From Rhodobacter sp. (lineage in GTDB: Bacteria; Pseudomonadota; Alphaproteobacteria; Rhodobacterales; Rhodobacteraceae), in contig JACKKF010000004.1 of NCBI GenBank assembly GCA_020637555.1, positions 124,001-188,000 on the forward strand: a DNA stretch of 64,000 nt. Reading direction: 5' to 3'. Positions 8,454-16,864 of this stretch are shown here, in pieces (the stretch's first letter is position 1; the number at the start of each line of letters is the position of its first letter). The translations under genes and the position numbers were made by a program. Under the pieces are notes generated by a model. The model had not been told where the DNA came from, did not search any database, and was given only the letters and a program-made list of their open reading frames with translations.

Positions 8454-9374
8454 TCACTCGCCCCCCATCACGCGGATCGAATACAGCTCTCCGGGCTGGA
8501 TCAGCAGGTCCAGCGCGACCTTGACGCAGACCGCCAGAACCAGCAGCGCCAGCAGGATGCGCAATTGCTCGGCCTTCAGTTTCAGGCCGATCTGCGTGCC
8601 CAGTTGCGCGCCGATCACCCCGCCCAGGATCAGGAAGAAGGCCAGCACGATATCGACCGAATGGCCGGTCACGGCGTGCATGACGGTGGTGTAGGCGGTG
8701 GTAAAGATGATCTGGAACAACGACGTCCCGACAACCACCTTGGTGGGCATCCCCAACAGGTAGATCATCGCCGGCACCATGATGAACCCGCCGCCGACCC
8801 CCATGACCGCCGACAGGATACCCACGGCGGCGCCGACCATCAGCGGCGGTATGACGCTGATGTAAAGGCCCGACACCCGGAACTTCATCTTGAACGGCAG
8901 CGCATGGACCCAGGTGTGCTGATGCAGCTTGCGCCGCCCGCTGCCGGTCTTCTTCGTGCGATACCAGGCGCGCAGGCTTTCTTGCAGCATCAGCGCGCCG
9001 ACGACACCCAGGAACAGCACATAGGAAAGCTGAACCGCCAGGTCGATCTGCCCCAGCGCGCTGAGCCAGCGGAACAGCCAGATCCCCACGGTCGAACCGA
9101 TCAACCCCCCCACCAGCAGGACGGTGCCCATCTTCAGGTCCACCGTCTTGCGTCGCAGATGCGCCAGCACGCCCGAGATCGACGACGCCACAACCTGGTT
9201 CGCACCCGTGGCCACGGCGACCGCCGGAGGGATCCCGATGAAGAACAGGAGCGGCGTGATCAGAAACCCGCCGCCCACACCGAACATGCCCGACAGCATT
9301 CCCACGCCCGCCCCGACGCCGAGCAGCGTCAGGATGTTTGTCGAAATCTCGGCGATGGGAAGATAGACCAGCAT
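8454..9374 (-). CDS. TauE/SafE family sulfite/organosulfonate exporter
   Basis: A 306-residue inner-membrane protein with about eight hydrophobic helices and the two glycine-rich repeats typical of TauE/SafE: 'GVGAGVGMLSGMFGVGGGF' near the N-terminus and 'VGILSAVMGVGGGF' in the second half. Family members export sulfite, sulfoacetate or related anions. It is the first gene of a two-gene unit with the TIGR02186 protein, a common alphaproteobacterial arrangement. Substrate specificity cannot be read from the sequence. Confidence 0.9.
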   Translation of the reverse strand: MLVYLPIAEISTNILTLLGVGAGVGMLSGMFGVGGGFLITPLLFFIGIPPAVAVATGANQVVASSISGVLAHLRRKTVDLKMGTVLLVGGLIGSTVGIWLFRWLSALGQIDLAVQLSYVLFLGVVGALMLQESLRAWYRTKKTGSGRRKLHQHTWVHALPFKMKFRVSGLYISVIPPLMVGAAVGILSAVMGVGGGFIMVPAMIYLLGMPTKVVVGTSLFQIIFTTAYTTVMHAVTGHSVDIVLAFFLILGGVIGAQLGTQIGLKLKAEQLRILLALLVLAVCVKVALDLLIQPGELYSIRVMGGE

Positions 9375-9388
9375 GATTCCCCTTAGGA

Positions 9389-9417
9389 CAAAGCCCCCGC
9401 GATTGACAGGGGCTTTG
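9389..9417 (-). terminator. Hairpin after the nucleoside ABC operon
   Basis: Inverted repeat CAAAGCCCC / GGGGCTTTG with an 11-base loop between the last importer gene (ends 9456) and the start of the TauE gene (9374). There is no T-run on the minus strand, so it may be a weak terminator or a processing hairpin. Confidence 0.45.
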
Positions 9418-9455
9418 CACGTTTTTCACATCTTGGAAACACAATGTGAGCGGGC

Positions 9456-10421
9456 TCACCGTTCCTTGACATAGGGTTCGCCGCCGGCACGCGGGGGGAT
9501 GGCCTTGCCGACAAAGCCGGCCAGGATCACGACCGTCAGGATATAGGGCAGCGCGGTCATCACCTGGTTGGGCAGGGTGATGATCCCCAGGTCCACGTTC
9601 GGAAAGCGGTTGGCGATGGCCTCGAGCGCGCCGAACAGCAGCACCGCCCCCAGCCCCTGCCAGGGCCGCCATTTCGAAAAGATCAGCGCCGCCAGCGCGA
9701 TATAACCCCGCCCGGCCGACATGTCCTTGACGAACCCCGCGGCCAGCGAGGTCGACAGATAGGCCCCGCCGATGCCGCACAGCACGCCGGTGATGATGAC
9801 CGCCGCATAGCGCAGCCGCACCACGCTGACGCCGGCGGTGTCCACGGCGGCCGGATTCTCGCCCACGGCGCGCAGCCGCAGCCCAAAGCGCGAGCGGTAT
9901 AGCACCCACCAGGTCAACGGCACCGCGGCCAGACCCAGATAGACCAGAATGGAATGCTGGTTCAGGATCTGGCCATAGATCTGGCCGATGACCGGCACGT
10001 CATGCAGCGCATCGGCAAAGGGCAGGTCGATCTTCTGGAACCGCGCCGCGCCTTCCAGCGGGGGGGTTCGCCCGCCCTGATGGAACAGGCTCTGGGCGAC
10101 GACCACGGTCATTCCCGCCGCCAGAAAGTTGATGGCGACGCCGGAAATCAGCTGATTGCCGCGAAAGGTGATCGAGGCGACGCCATGGATCAACCCGAAC
10201 ACGACCGAGGACAGGATCCCTGCCAGCAGCCCCAGCCAGGCCGAGCCGGTGTAATAGGCGAACGCCGCCGAGAAGAAGGCCGAGACCAGAAGCTTGCCTT
10301 CAAGCCCGATGTCGAAGATGCCCGCGCGTTCGCTGAACAGGCCCGCCAGGCAGACGAACAACAGCGGCGTCGCCAGCCTGAGGGTGGATTCCAGGATCTG
10401 CACGATGGTCGCGATATCCAT
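9456..10421 (-). CDS. Nucleoside ABC transporter permease (second permease)
   Basis: A 321-residue polytopic membrane protein of the BPD_transp_2 family, with 'CLAGLFSERAGIFDIGLEG' at the N-terminus, diagnostic of the NupQ/YufQ subunit of nucleoside importers. About nine hydrophobic segments follow. Its ATG is one base after the stop of the upstream permease gene, giving translational coupling. Together with the other permease, the double-ABC ATPase and the BMP binding protein it would form the inner-membrane importer. Confidence 0.92.
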   Translation of the reverse strand: MDIATIVQILESTLRLATPLLFVCLAGLFSERAGIFDIGLEGKLLVSAFFSAAFAYYTGSAWLGLLAGILSSVVFGLIHGVASITFRGNQLISGVAINFLAAGMTVVVAQSLFHQGGRTPPLEGAARFQKIDLPFADALHDVPVIGQIYGQILNQHSILVYLGLAAVPLTWWVLYRSRFGLRLRAVGENPAAVDTAGVSVVRLRYAAVIITGVLCGIGGAYLSTSLAAGFVKDMSAGRGYIALAALIFSKWRPWQGLGAVLLFGALEAIANRFPNVDLGIITLPNQVMTALPYILTVVILAGFVGKAIPPRAGGEPYVKER

Positions 10422-10422
10422 G

Positions 10423-11518
10423 TCAGGCCCTCCGCCGGAATGCGAGGAACAGGGCCTCGAGCGGTCGCCGCACCATGTCGTCCAGCGCCCCGGTGAACAT
10501 GATCACCAACGCCTGGATGATGACGATCATCTCGCGCGGGATCGAGGTCTCGATCGCCAGCTCGGACCCGCCCTGATACAGGAAACCGAACAGCAACGCC
10601 GGTGCGATGATGCCGATGGGATGCGAGCGCCCCATCAGCGCCACCGCGATGCCGATGAAGCCCGCGCCCTCGACCGCGTTCATCACCAGCCGCTGCGGCC
10701 CGCCCATCACGCTGTTCACGGCCATCGTGCCAGACAGGGCGCCCGAAATCAGCATCGCCACCAGGATGATCTTGACCGAGGAAATCCCGGCGTAATGCGC
10801 CGCCGGCTCGGACTGGCCAAAGGCGCGGATCTCGAACCCCAGGCGGGTCCGCCACAGCAGCACATAGCCCAGCACGCAGAACGCCAGCGCCACGAACAGC
10901 ATCACGTTCGCCGGACCCGAGCGCGAAAGTCGATCCCCACCAGCCCCAGCACGTCATGCAGCCGGGGCAGGCGCAGCACGTTGTCGAACCGCGCGGTCGC
11001 CGGGTCCATCGAGGTCGGCGGTCGCAGCACATGACTGAGCAGATAGTTCATCACCGAGGCGGCGATGAAATTGAACATGATCGTCGTGATGACGATATGG
11101 CTGCCGCGCTTCGCTTGCAGCCAGCCCGGGATCAGCGCCCAGGCGGCGCCGAACAGCGCGGATGCCAGGATGGCCGCGATCATGCCCAGCCACCAGTTCG
11201 GCCAGGGATGAACAGGCAGACCAGCGCCACGCCCAGGCCGCCGATCATGGCCTGCCCCTCGCCGCCGATGTTGAACAGCTTGGCCTGAAAGGCGATGGAC
11301 ACCGCCAGGCCGGTCAACAGGAAATTGGTGGTGTAATAGAGCGTATAGCCCCAGCCATAGGTGGACCCCAGCGACCCCGAGATCATCAGTTCCATCGCCC
11401 GCACGGGGTCCTCGCCGATGGCCAGGATCACCAGGGCCGAGATCGCAAAGGCGATCGCCAGTGACAGCAGCGGCACCAGCAGCACATCGGCCCATTTCGG
11501 CATTGCACGCGCACTCAT
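10423..11518 (-). pseudogene. Nucleoside ABC transporter permease (first permease), two frameshifts
   Basis: The N-terminal part (11518 down to about 11205) reads as a normal NupP/YufP permease with 'TTNFLLTGLAVSIAFQAKLFNIGGEGQ'-type sequence (only partly quoted). Near 11203-11207 it runs out of frame; the next frame continues with 'WPNWWLGMIAAILAS' to about 10926, then a third frame continues with 'SGPANVMLFVALAF' to the stop at 10423. Both shifts fit loss of one base each: one in a CCC run, one in a GCGCG run. Restoring two bases gives about 365 residues, normal for the family. Start ATG overlaps the ATPase stop by 4 bases. Either a real pseudogene or two sequencing errors. Confidence 0.8.
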
Positions 11519-13095
11519 GCCGCATCCCCCGTCACGCTGTCATCGGTCACGCCGGCCATCAGCAGTCCCAGTTCGCGCGCGTCGGTCTTTTCCGGATCGC
11601 GCTCGCCCATGATGCGGCCGTCGAACATGACGACGATCCGGTCGGACAGCGACAGGATTTCATCCAGTTCCACCGACACCAGCAGGATCGCCTTGCCCTG
11701 GTCACGCAATTCGATGAGGCGCTTGTGGATGAATTCGATCGCACCGATGTCCACACCGCGCGTCGGCTGTCCGACCAGCAGCAGATCGGGGTTGCGTTCG
11801 ATCTCGCGCGCCAGAACGATCTTCTGCTGATTGCCGCCCGAGAAACTCTCGGCCGTCAGCATCGGGTTGGGCGGGCGCACGTCGAAGCGGTCGATCTTGC
11901 CCTTTGCGTCCTCGAGTATGGCGTGATTGTCCATCAGAAGGGCGTTCTTCTGATACTCGGGCACATGGTGATAGCCGAAGGCGATGTTCTCCCAGGCCAT
12001 GAAATCCAGGATCAGCCCGCAGCGATGCCGGTCCTCGTGCACATGGGCGATGCTGTCCTCGCGCCGGGTCCGGGCGTTGTCGCGTTTCAGGGACAGGTCC
12101 AGCGCCTCGCCGTTCATCGTCAGCGTGCCGGTGCCCGGGATCATGCCGGCAAGCAGTTCCAGCAGCACCGATTGACCATTCCCCGCGACCCCGGCGACAC
12201 CCAGGATCTCGCCCGCGCGGATGTCGATGTCGATCCCGCGCAGCCGTTCGATGCCGTGCTTGTCCACGACGCGCAAACCCCGACCCGCCAGCACCACGTC
12301 GCCGGGTTGGGCGGGGGTTTTGTGCACCTCCAGCAGGACCTTTCGGCCGACCATCAGTTCGGCCAGTTCGGTCGGGCTGGTTTCGGCCGTGGTGACGGTG
12401 GCGACCATCTCGCCGCGGCGCATCACGCTGACCTCGTCGGTGACATCCATGATCTCGCGCAGCTTGTGCGTGATCAGGATGATCGTCTTTCCCTGTTCCT
12501 TCAGCCCGCGCAGGATGCGGAACAGGTGATCGGCCTCGGCCGGGGTAAGCACACCGGTCGGCTCGTCCAGGATCAGGATGTTGGCCTCGCGATAGAGCGC
12601 CTTCAGGATCTCGACGCGCTGTTGATGTCCGACCGAAAGATCCTCGATCAGGGCGTCGGGTTCGACATGCAGCTCATAATCGGCCGCCAGTTGCGTCAGC
12701 AGGCGCCTGGCCTTGGCTTTCGAGGGGGTCAGAAGCGCGCCGCCCTCGGCGCCCAGGATGACGTTCTCCAGGACGGTGAAATTCTCGACCAGCTTGAAAT
12801 GCTGAAAGACCATGCCGATACCGGCGCGGATCGCGGCCAGGGAATCGGTGATCTGGGTGGGTTTGCCGTCAATCAGGATGTCGCCCGAGTCGGCCTTGTA
12901 GAACCCGTAGAGGATCGACATCAGCGTGGACTTGCCCGCGCCGTTTTCGCCGATGATTCCGTGGATGGTGCCCTTGCGCACCCGGATGTTGATGTCCTTG
13001 TTCGCCTGGACCGGGCCGAACGCCTTCGATATCCCGCGAAGCTCGATGGCGGGGGCGGCATCGGCTGCCGCCCCCCCGGTCACATCGGCGACCAT
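11515..13095 (-). CDS. Nucleoside ABC transporter ATP-binding protein (tandem ABC domains)
   Basis: A 526-residue protein with two fused ABC domains, as in NupO/YufO and sugar importers. The first has a Walker A GENGAGKST, an ABC signature LSVGHQQR and Walker B ILILDEPT; the second has a degenerate Walker A (GVAGNGQS) and signature FSGGNQQK with LLLVGQPTRGVD. It energises nucleoside import at the cytoplasmic face. It lies 12 bases after the binding protein gene and overlaps the next permease by 4 bases. Confidence 0.95.
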   Translation of the reverse strand: MVADVTGGAAADAAPAIELRGISKAFGPVQANKDINIRVRKGTIHGIIGENGAGKSTLMSILYGFYKADSGDILIDGKPTQITDSLAAIRAGIGMVFQHFKLVENFTVLENVILGAEGGALLTPSKAKARRLLTQLAADYELHVEPDALIEDLSVGHQQRVEILKALYREANILILDEPTGVLTPAEADHLFRILRGLKEQGKTIILITHKLREIMDVTDEVSVMRRGEMVATVTTAETSPTELAELMVGRKVLLEVHKTPAQPGDVVLAGRGLRVVDKHGIERLRGIDIDIRAGEILGVAGVAGNGQSVLLELLAGMIPGTGTLTMNGEALDLSLKRDNARTRREDSIAHVHEDRHRCGLILDFMAWENIAFGYHHVPEYQKNALLMDNHAILEDAKGKIDRFDVRPPNPMLTAESFSGGNQQKIVLAREIERNPDLLLVGQPTRGVDIGAIEFIHKRLIELRDQGKAILLVSVELDEILSLSDRIVVMFDGRIMGERDPEKTDARELGLLMAGVTDDSVTGDAA

Positions 13096-13107
13096 CTGGT
13101 GCGAGCC

Positions 13108-14103
13108 TTACTCGACCGAGATCGGGCAGGTGTTGTCCGAACGGTAGTCATGCACCACCAGGTCGCCCGCCACGATGCGCGCCTCGGCATCGGCCAGCGC
13201 CGCGCGCATGTCCTGCGAGATCAGCGCATCGTTGTTCTCGTCCAGGGCCCAGCCCACGCCGCCCGATTGCAGGTTCATGACGTGGATGCCGGTTTCCATC
13301 CCGGGGCCAGCGGTGAACGCATCGAACACGGCGTTGTCCACGCGCTTCAGCATCGAGGTCAGCACATGGCCCGGGTGCAGGTAGTTCTGGTTCGAGTCGA
13401 CGCCGATCGACAGGATGCCGTCATCCATCGCGCGCTGAAGAACGCCAACCCCGGTGCCGCCGGCCGCCGCAAAGACCACGTCCGACCCCTGGCTGATCTG
13501 GGCGGCGGTGATTTCGCTGCCGCGCACCGGATCGTTCCAGGCTGCCGGCGTCGTGCCGGTGTAGTTGACGATCACGCTCACGTCGGGGTTGGCCGCATGG
13601 GCGCCCTGGGCATAGCCGCAGGCAAAGGCGCGAATCAGCGGAACGTCCATGCCGCCGACAAAGCTGACGGTGTTGGTCTGGGTTGCCATCCCGGCCGCCA
13701 TGCCGACCAGATACGACCCTTCCTGTTCCGCGAACAGGACCGAGCGCACGTTCGGCAGATCGACGACGCCGTCAATGATGACAAAGGTGGTGTCCGGGTA
13801 ATCCTGCGCGACGACCTCGAGCGGGGTCGCCATGCTGAAACCGGTCATGACGACGGGGTTGTAGCCGGCCTCGGCGAAGCGGCGGATAGCCTGCTCGCGC
13901 TGAGTTTCGGACTGCAGTTCGATGTCGCGGAATTCACCGCCCGTTTCCTGCGCCCAGCGGGTGGCGCCGGTAAAGGCCATTTCGTTGAACGATTTGTCGA
14001 ACTTGCCGCCCAGATCGTAGATGAGCGCGGGCTCCGCCCAGGCGGTGCCGGCCATCAGCGCGGTGGCAGCGGTCGCGCCGAGCAGCGTGCGGGTCAGTTT
14101 CAT
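13108..14103 (-). CDS. BMP family nucleoside-binding protein
   Basis: A 331-residue periplasmic binding protein with a Sec signal peptide (MKLTRTLLGATAATALMAG, cleaved near AWA-EP) and no lipobox cysteine. The 'YDLGGKFDKSFNEM' segment is the hallmark of the BMP/PnrA family of purine nucleoside receptors. It delivers ligands to the two permeases and the tandem ATPase encoded directly downstream. A possible -10/-35 region lies in the 168 bases to rimI, but I could not define it. First gene of the operon. Confidence 0.93.
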   Translation of the reverse strand: MKLTRTLLGATAATALMAGTAWAEPALIYDLGGKFDKSFNEMAFTGATRWAQETGGEFRDIELQSETQREQAIRRFAEAGYNPVVMTGFSMATPLEVVAQDYPDTTFVIIDGVVDLPNVRSVLFAEQEGSYLVGMAAGMATQTNTVSFVGGMDVPLIRAFACGYAQGAHAANPDVSVIVNYTGTTPAAWNDPVRGSEITAAQISQGSDVVFAAAGGTGVGVLQRAMDDGILSIGVDSNQNYLHPGHVLTSMLKRVDNAVFDAFTAGPGMETGIHVMNLQSGGVGWALDENNDALISQDMRAALADAEARIVAGDLVVHDYRSDNTCPISVE

Positions 14104-14271
14104 GTTGGTTCTCCCAGTTGGGTCGTCGTTGGCCGCCGGGTTATGGCTCCCACGCGGTTGAGCCGAAGTTTCGGATCATCGATACTCTAGGTCCACAGGG
14201 GTCGCGGCCGTCAAGCAGATTTTACCAAACGGACAAGGAAAGGGAATCGTCCGGCGCCAGCAGGTTAATTG

Positions 14272-14691
14272 TCAGGCGAGAGACTTGCAAAGGATCAATG
14301 CGGCAACGGTCCCTTGCCCCGGCGTCCGGTAATACCCCGGGCGGCGCCCCTGTTCGGCCCAGCCGCAGGCCGCATAAAGCGCGCGCGCCGCAGCGTTGTT
14401 TTCCGCCACCTCGAGAAACGCGGTATCCGCGCCGCGTGCCCGGCCTTCGGCATCGAACCGGGCCAGAAGGGTGCGGGCAACCCCTTGGCGGCGACAGGCC
14501 GGATCCGTGGCGAGGGTCAGCAGTTCGGCCTCGCCGGCGATGACCCGGCCGAGGGCGAAACCGCGCCCCTGCGCGTCGGCCAGCACAAAGACATGCGGGC
14601 TGGCCAGCAGGTCGGCAAAGCTGGTCGCGCTCCACGGGGGGGGGGCGACAAAGCATCGGGCGTGCAGAGAGGCGAGCGCGTCTGGGGTCAT
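14272..14691 (-). CDS. rimI: Ribosomal protein S18 alanine N-acetyltransferase (RimI-like GNAT)
   Basis: A 139-residue GNAT acetyltransferase. The acetyl-CoA-binding signature is visible as 'DPACRRQGVARTLLARF' and the conserved 'NNAAARALYAACGW' follows. RimI acetylates the N-terminal alanine of ribosomal protein S18. The assignment rests on size and on its position after tsaB, a very frequent pairing (rimI and tsaB are neighbours in many proteobacteria). It is separated from tsaB by 93 bases. Confidence 0.85.
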   Translation of the reverse strand: MTPDALASLHARCFVAPPPWSATSFADLLASPHVFVLADAQGRGFALGRVIAGEAELLTLATDPACRRQGVARTLLARFDAEGRARGADTAFLEVAENNAAARALYAACGWAEQGRRPGYYRTPGQGTVAALILCKSLA

Positions 14692-14784
14692 GGCCTGCTT
14701 TAGCCTGTGCGCCGCAGGCGGAAAAGAGGCCCGCGTGGACCGGGCCGGTCGGGGGGCGGGCCCTGCCGCACCCCGGGTCAGGGG

Positions 14785-15393
14785 TCAATCCAGCAGGGCA
14801 GGCGGGGCCTCGGACGGCGGCGCGGCGTCGGCGTCGCGCAGATAGGTGGGGGCCGGGCGCGGCTGCGGCCTGTGCCGGCGCACCGAGGCGATGCGCGCAA
14901 TGGCGACGGCCAGGGGATGCGCGGGATCGATGTGCCCCGCGCCGATCGCCTGGGTTGGCGGGGCGTCGGTCAGGAAGGGCGCCATGCCCGGCGCGCGGAC
15001 CCAGACCTGACCGCGCAGCGCCGGCACGACCACGGGCGCCATCGGTCCGTCCAGCGCCATCGCATCAAAGCTGTCGACGCCGATCGCCGGTATTCCAAGC
15101 CCCAGCGCCAAACCCCGCGCCGTGGCCACGCTGATGCGGATGCCGGTAAAGTTCCCGGGGCCGGTGCCGACCCCGATCGCGGTCAGATCGGCCCAGTCAC
15201 GACCCGCATCACCGAGAACCTCGGTCAGCAGCGGCAGCAGGGCCTCGCCCTGGCCGCGTGGCATCGCCACCTGGCGCTGGGCGCGGACACGGCCGTCCAG
15301 GACCACCGCCGCCGCGACCCAGCCGCCCGAGGTGTCGAACCCCAGGATGCAGCCCTCGTCGCCGTCAGCGCCCTTGCCGGGGTCAGACGGCAA
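14785..15393 (-). CDS. tsaB: tRNA threonylcarbamoyladenosine biosynthesis protein TsaB
   Basis: A 202-residue ASKHA-fold protein with the N-terminal 'ILGFDTSGG' phosphate-binding loop and the family motif 'AIGVGTGPGNFTGIRI'. TsaB partners TsaD and TsaE to make t6A37 in ANN-decoding tRNAs. The start codon lies inside the end of the nfu gene (11-base overlap), implying coupling. The first 15 residues before ILGFD are longer than in many homologues, so a slightly later start is possible. Confidence 0.92.
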   Translation of the reverse strand: MPSDPGKGADGDEGCILGFDTSGGWVAAAVVLDGRVRAQRQVAMPRGQGEALLPLLTEVLGDAGRDWADLTAIGVGTGPGNFTGIRISVATARGLALGLGIPAIGVDSFDAMALDGPMAPVVVPALRGQVWVRAPGMAPFLTDAPPTQAIGAGHIDPAHPLAVAIARIASVRRHRPQPRPAPTYLRDADAAPPSEAPPALLD

Positions 15394-15940
15394 CCTGGCG
15401 GACCTCGGTCACTTCGGGAATGTAGTGGCGCAGCAGGTTCTCGATCCCCATTTTCAGCGTCATCGTGCTGGACGGGCAGCCGGCGCAGGCGCCTTTCATG
15501 TGCAGATAGACGACGCCACGGTCGAACCCGTGAAAGGTGATGTCGCCACCATCCTGCGCCACCGCCGGACGGACCCGCGTGTCGAGCAGCTCCTTGATCT
15601 GTTCGACGATCTCGCCATCGGGGCCATCCTGGTCGGCATGGGCGGATTCGGCCGCGCCGTCGATCGCGGGGCGGCCCGACTGGAAGTGTTCAAGGATCGC
15701 ACCCAGGATCGAGGGCTTGAGATGGGCCCAATCCGTCCCGTCGGCCTTGGTCACGGTGATGAAATCCGCGCCCAGGAACACGCCGGTGACGCCGGGCGCG
15801 CCGAAGATCGCGCTGGCCAGCGGCGATTGCCCGGCGCTGGCAGCATCGGGAAAATCGGCTGTGCCACGGCCCAGAACGTCCTGACCGGGCAGGAATTTCA
15901 AGGTGGCGGGGTTCGGGGTGGATTCGGTCTGGATGAACAT
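15383..15940 (-). CDS. Nfu-type iron-sulfur cluster scaffold protein
   Basis: A 185-residue protein with the N-terminal Nfu_N domain ('MFIQTESTPNPATLKFLPG') and the C-terminal NifU-like domain containing the cluster-binding CxxC in 'GACAGCPSSTMTLK'. It transfers Fe-S clusters to target proteins in the cytoplasm. This is the alphaproteobacterial and mitochondrial NFU1-like type. It heads a short unit with tsaB and rimI. Confidence 0.93.
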   Translation of the reverse strand: MFIQTESTPNPATLKFLPGQDVLGRGTADFPDAASAGQSPLASAIFGAPGVTGVFLGADFITVTKADGTDWAHLKPSILGAILEHFQSGRPAIDGAAESAHADQDGPDGEIVEQIKELLDTRVRPAVAQDGGDITFHGFDRGVVYLHMKGACAGCPSSTMTLKMGIENLLRHYIPEVTEVRQVAV

Positions 15941-16040
15941 GAACGGCCTCCGTTTGGGGGGATATGCGGCCGCGCACCCGGCAAGTCAAGGAAACGCGAT
16001 GTCGCGGGCTGGCGCCGGTGCCGGCAGGCGGCCGCATCCG

Positions 16041-16397
16041 TCAGCGAGGCTGTTGCGCGGGGGCAGGGGAGGGGACGGGCGGTCTGGCAGGGGTGGCGGC
16101 GCCATGAAACCCGCGATGACCGGCCGTCTTGCGGATCACGGCGATGGTCCGGGCATCGAGGGCGCGCGTGAACTCCACCCCCAGGGTTCCCGGGCGCACC
16201 CAGCGCACCACGGCGGCGCGGGGCGGGCAGCCGGGGCCCAGCGCAATCGTCAGCGGATCGCCGGGGTCGAGCGGGACCGGGCTGGCGATGCGGGCGCCCT
16301 GCGCGCTGACATTGAGCAAGGTCGCGTCCGACTGCCGGCCCGCCGCAGTCAGATCAACCGGATGGTGGCACGGATAGCGCCAGGCCCGATATCGCAT
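16041..16397 (-). CDS. PilZ-like domain protein A
   Basis: A 118-residue protein resembling a single PilZ domain: an N-terminal basic segment, 'LLNVSAQGARIAS' (the D/NxSxxG-type motif) and 'RWVRPGTLGVEFTRAL'. PilZ domains often bind cyclic di-GMP through an RxxxR and D/NxSxxG pair; here the arginine part is weak (RYRAWR). The gene is the second of two PilZ-like genes separated by 9 bases, so they are probably expressed together. Function unknown. Confidence 0.7.
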   Translation of the reverse strand: MRYRAWRYPCHHPVDLTAAGRQSDATLLNVSAQGARIASPVPLDPGDPLTIALGPGCPPRAAVVRWVRPGTLGVEFTRALDARTIAVIRKTAGHRGFHGAATPARPPVPSPAPAQQPR

Positions 16398-16406
16398 GGC
16401 GCCCCC

Positions 16407-16694
16407 CTATTGCAGCAGCCGCGACCCCAGGATCGCGGCGATGTCGCGCGGGCTGAGCGGTTCGTCGAACATCAACCCGCAGGTATCGTCGAAATGCCAG
16501 CGGACCTGCGCGACATGGGCATTGCCCTGGCAGTGGATCTCGATCTGGTCGCCGACCCGGACCATGCGGTCTGGCACACCCAGCAGCCGGGCGCCACCGG
16601 CGGACAGATTGCCGATGGTGGCGTCAAAGCCACCGCCCGGGGACCGGACCTGAACCAGAACCCGCATGGGCAGGCGGGGTGCGCGTTGCAGCAT
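16407..16694 (-). CDS. PilZ-like domain protein B
   Basis: A 95-residue protein consisting of little more than a PilZ domain: 'RLPMRVLVQVRS' at the start, 'IGNLSAGGARLLG' (the NxSxxG motif) and 'VRWHFDDTCGLMFDEPL' at the end. It is similar in layout to the next gene, suggesting tandem duplication. It is transcribed divergently from clpB, 66 bases from the clpB promoter. Confidence 0.75.
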   Translation of the reverse strand: MLQRAPRLPMRVLVQVRSPGGGFDATIGNLSAGGARLLGVPDRMVRVGDQIEIHCQGNAHVAQVRWHFDDTCGLMFDEPLSPRDIAAILGSRLLQ

Positions 16695-16760
16695 GAGGCG
16701 ACTCCATTCGCGTTTCCGACAGAGTGCCGCCGGAAGGTTGCCCGCGGGTTAACGTCCCCT

Positions 16761-16788
16761 CTTGATGGCAGAAATTTCACCCCCACAT
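16761..16788 (+). promoter_or_regulatory. Heat-shock (sigma-32/RpoH-type) promoter of clpB
   Basis: CTTGAT at 16761-16766 and CCCCACAT at 16781-16788, separated by 14 bases. This matches the established RpoH consensus CTTGAAA-N(11-16)-CCCCATnT closely and lies about 75 bases before the clpB start, a well-known RpoH regulon member. Confidence 0.75.
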
Positions 16789-16864
16789 AGGACCTGAGGC
16801 CCACGAGGGGCACGCGCCGATGGTCGGGCGTGCCAATGGTCGGGCGCTTGAAATGGAGAGCACG

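Noticed and set aside
10900..11230. Programmed ribosomal frameshifting in the permease gene
   Set aside because: Two separate shifts without a slippery heptamer or downstream pseudoknot that I can see make deletion or sequencing error far more likely.
13108..14271. A purine riboswitch before the nucleoside importer
   Set aside because: I could not find the conserved core or three-way junction in the 168 bases upstream.
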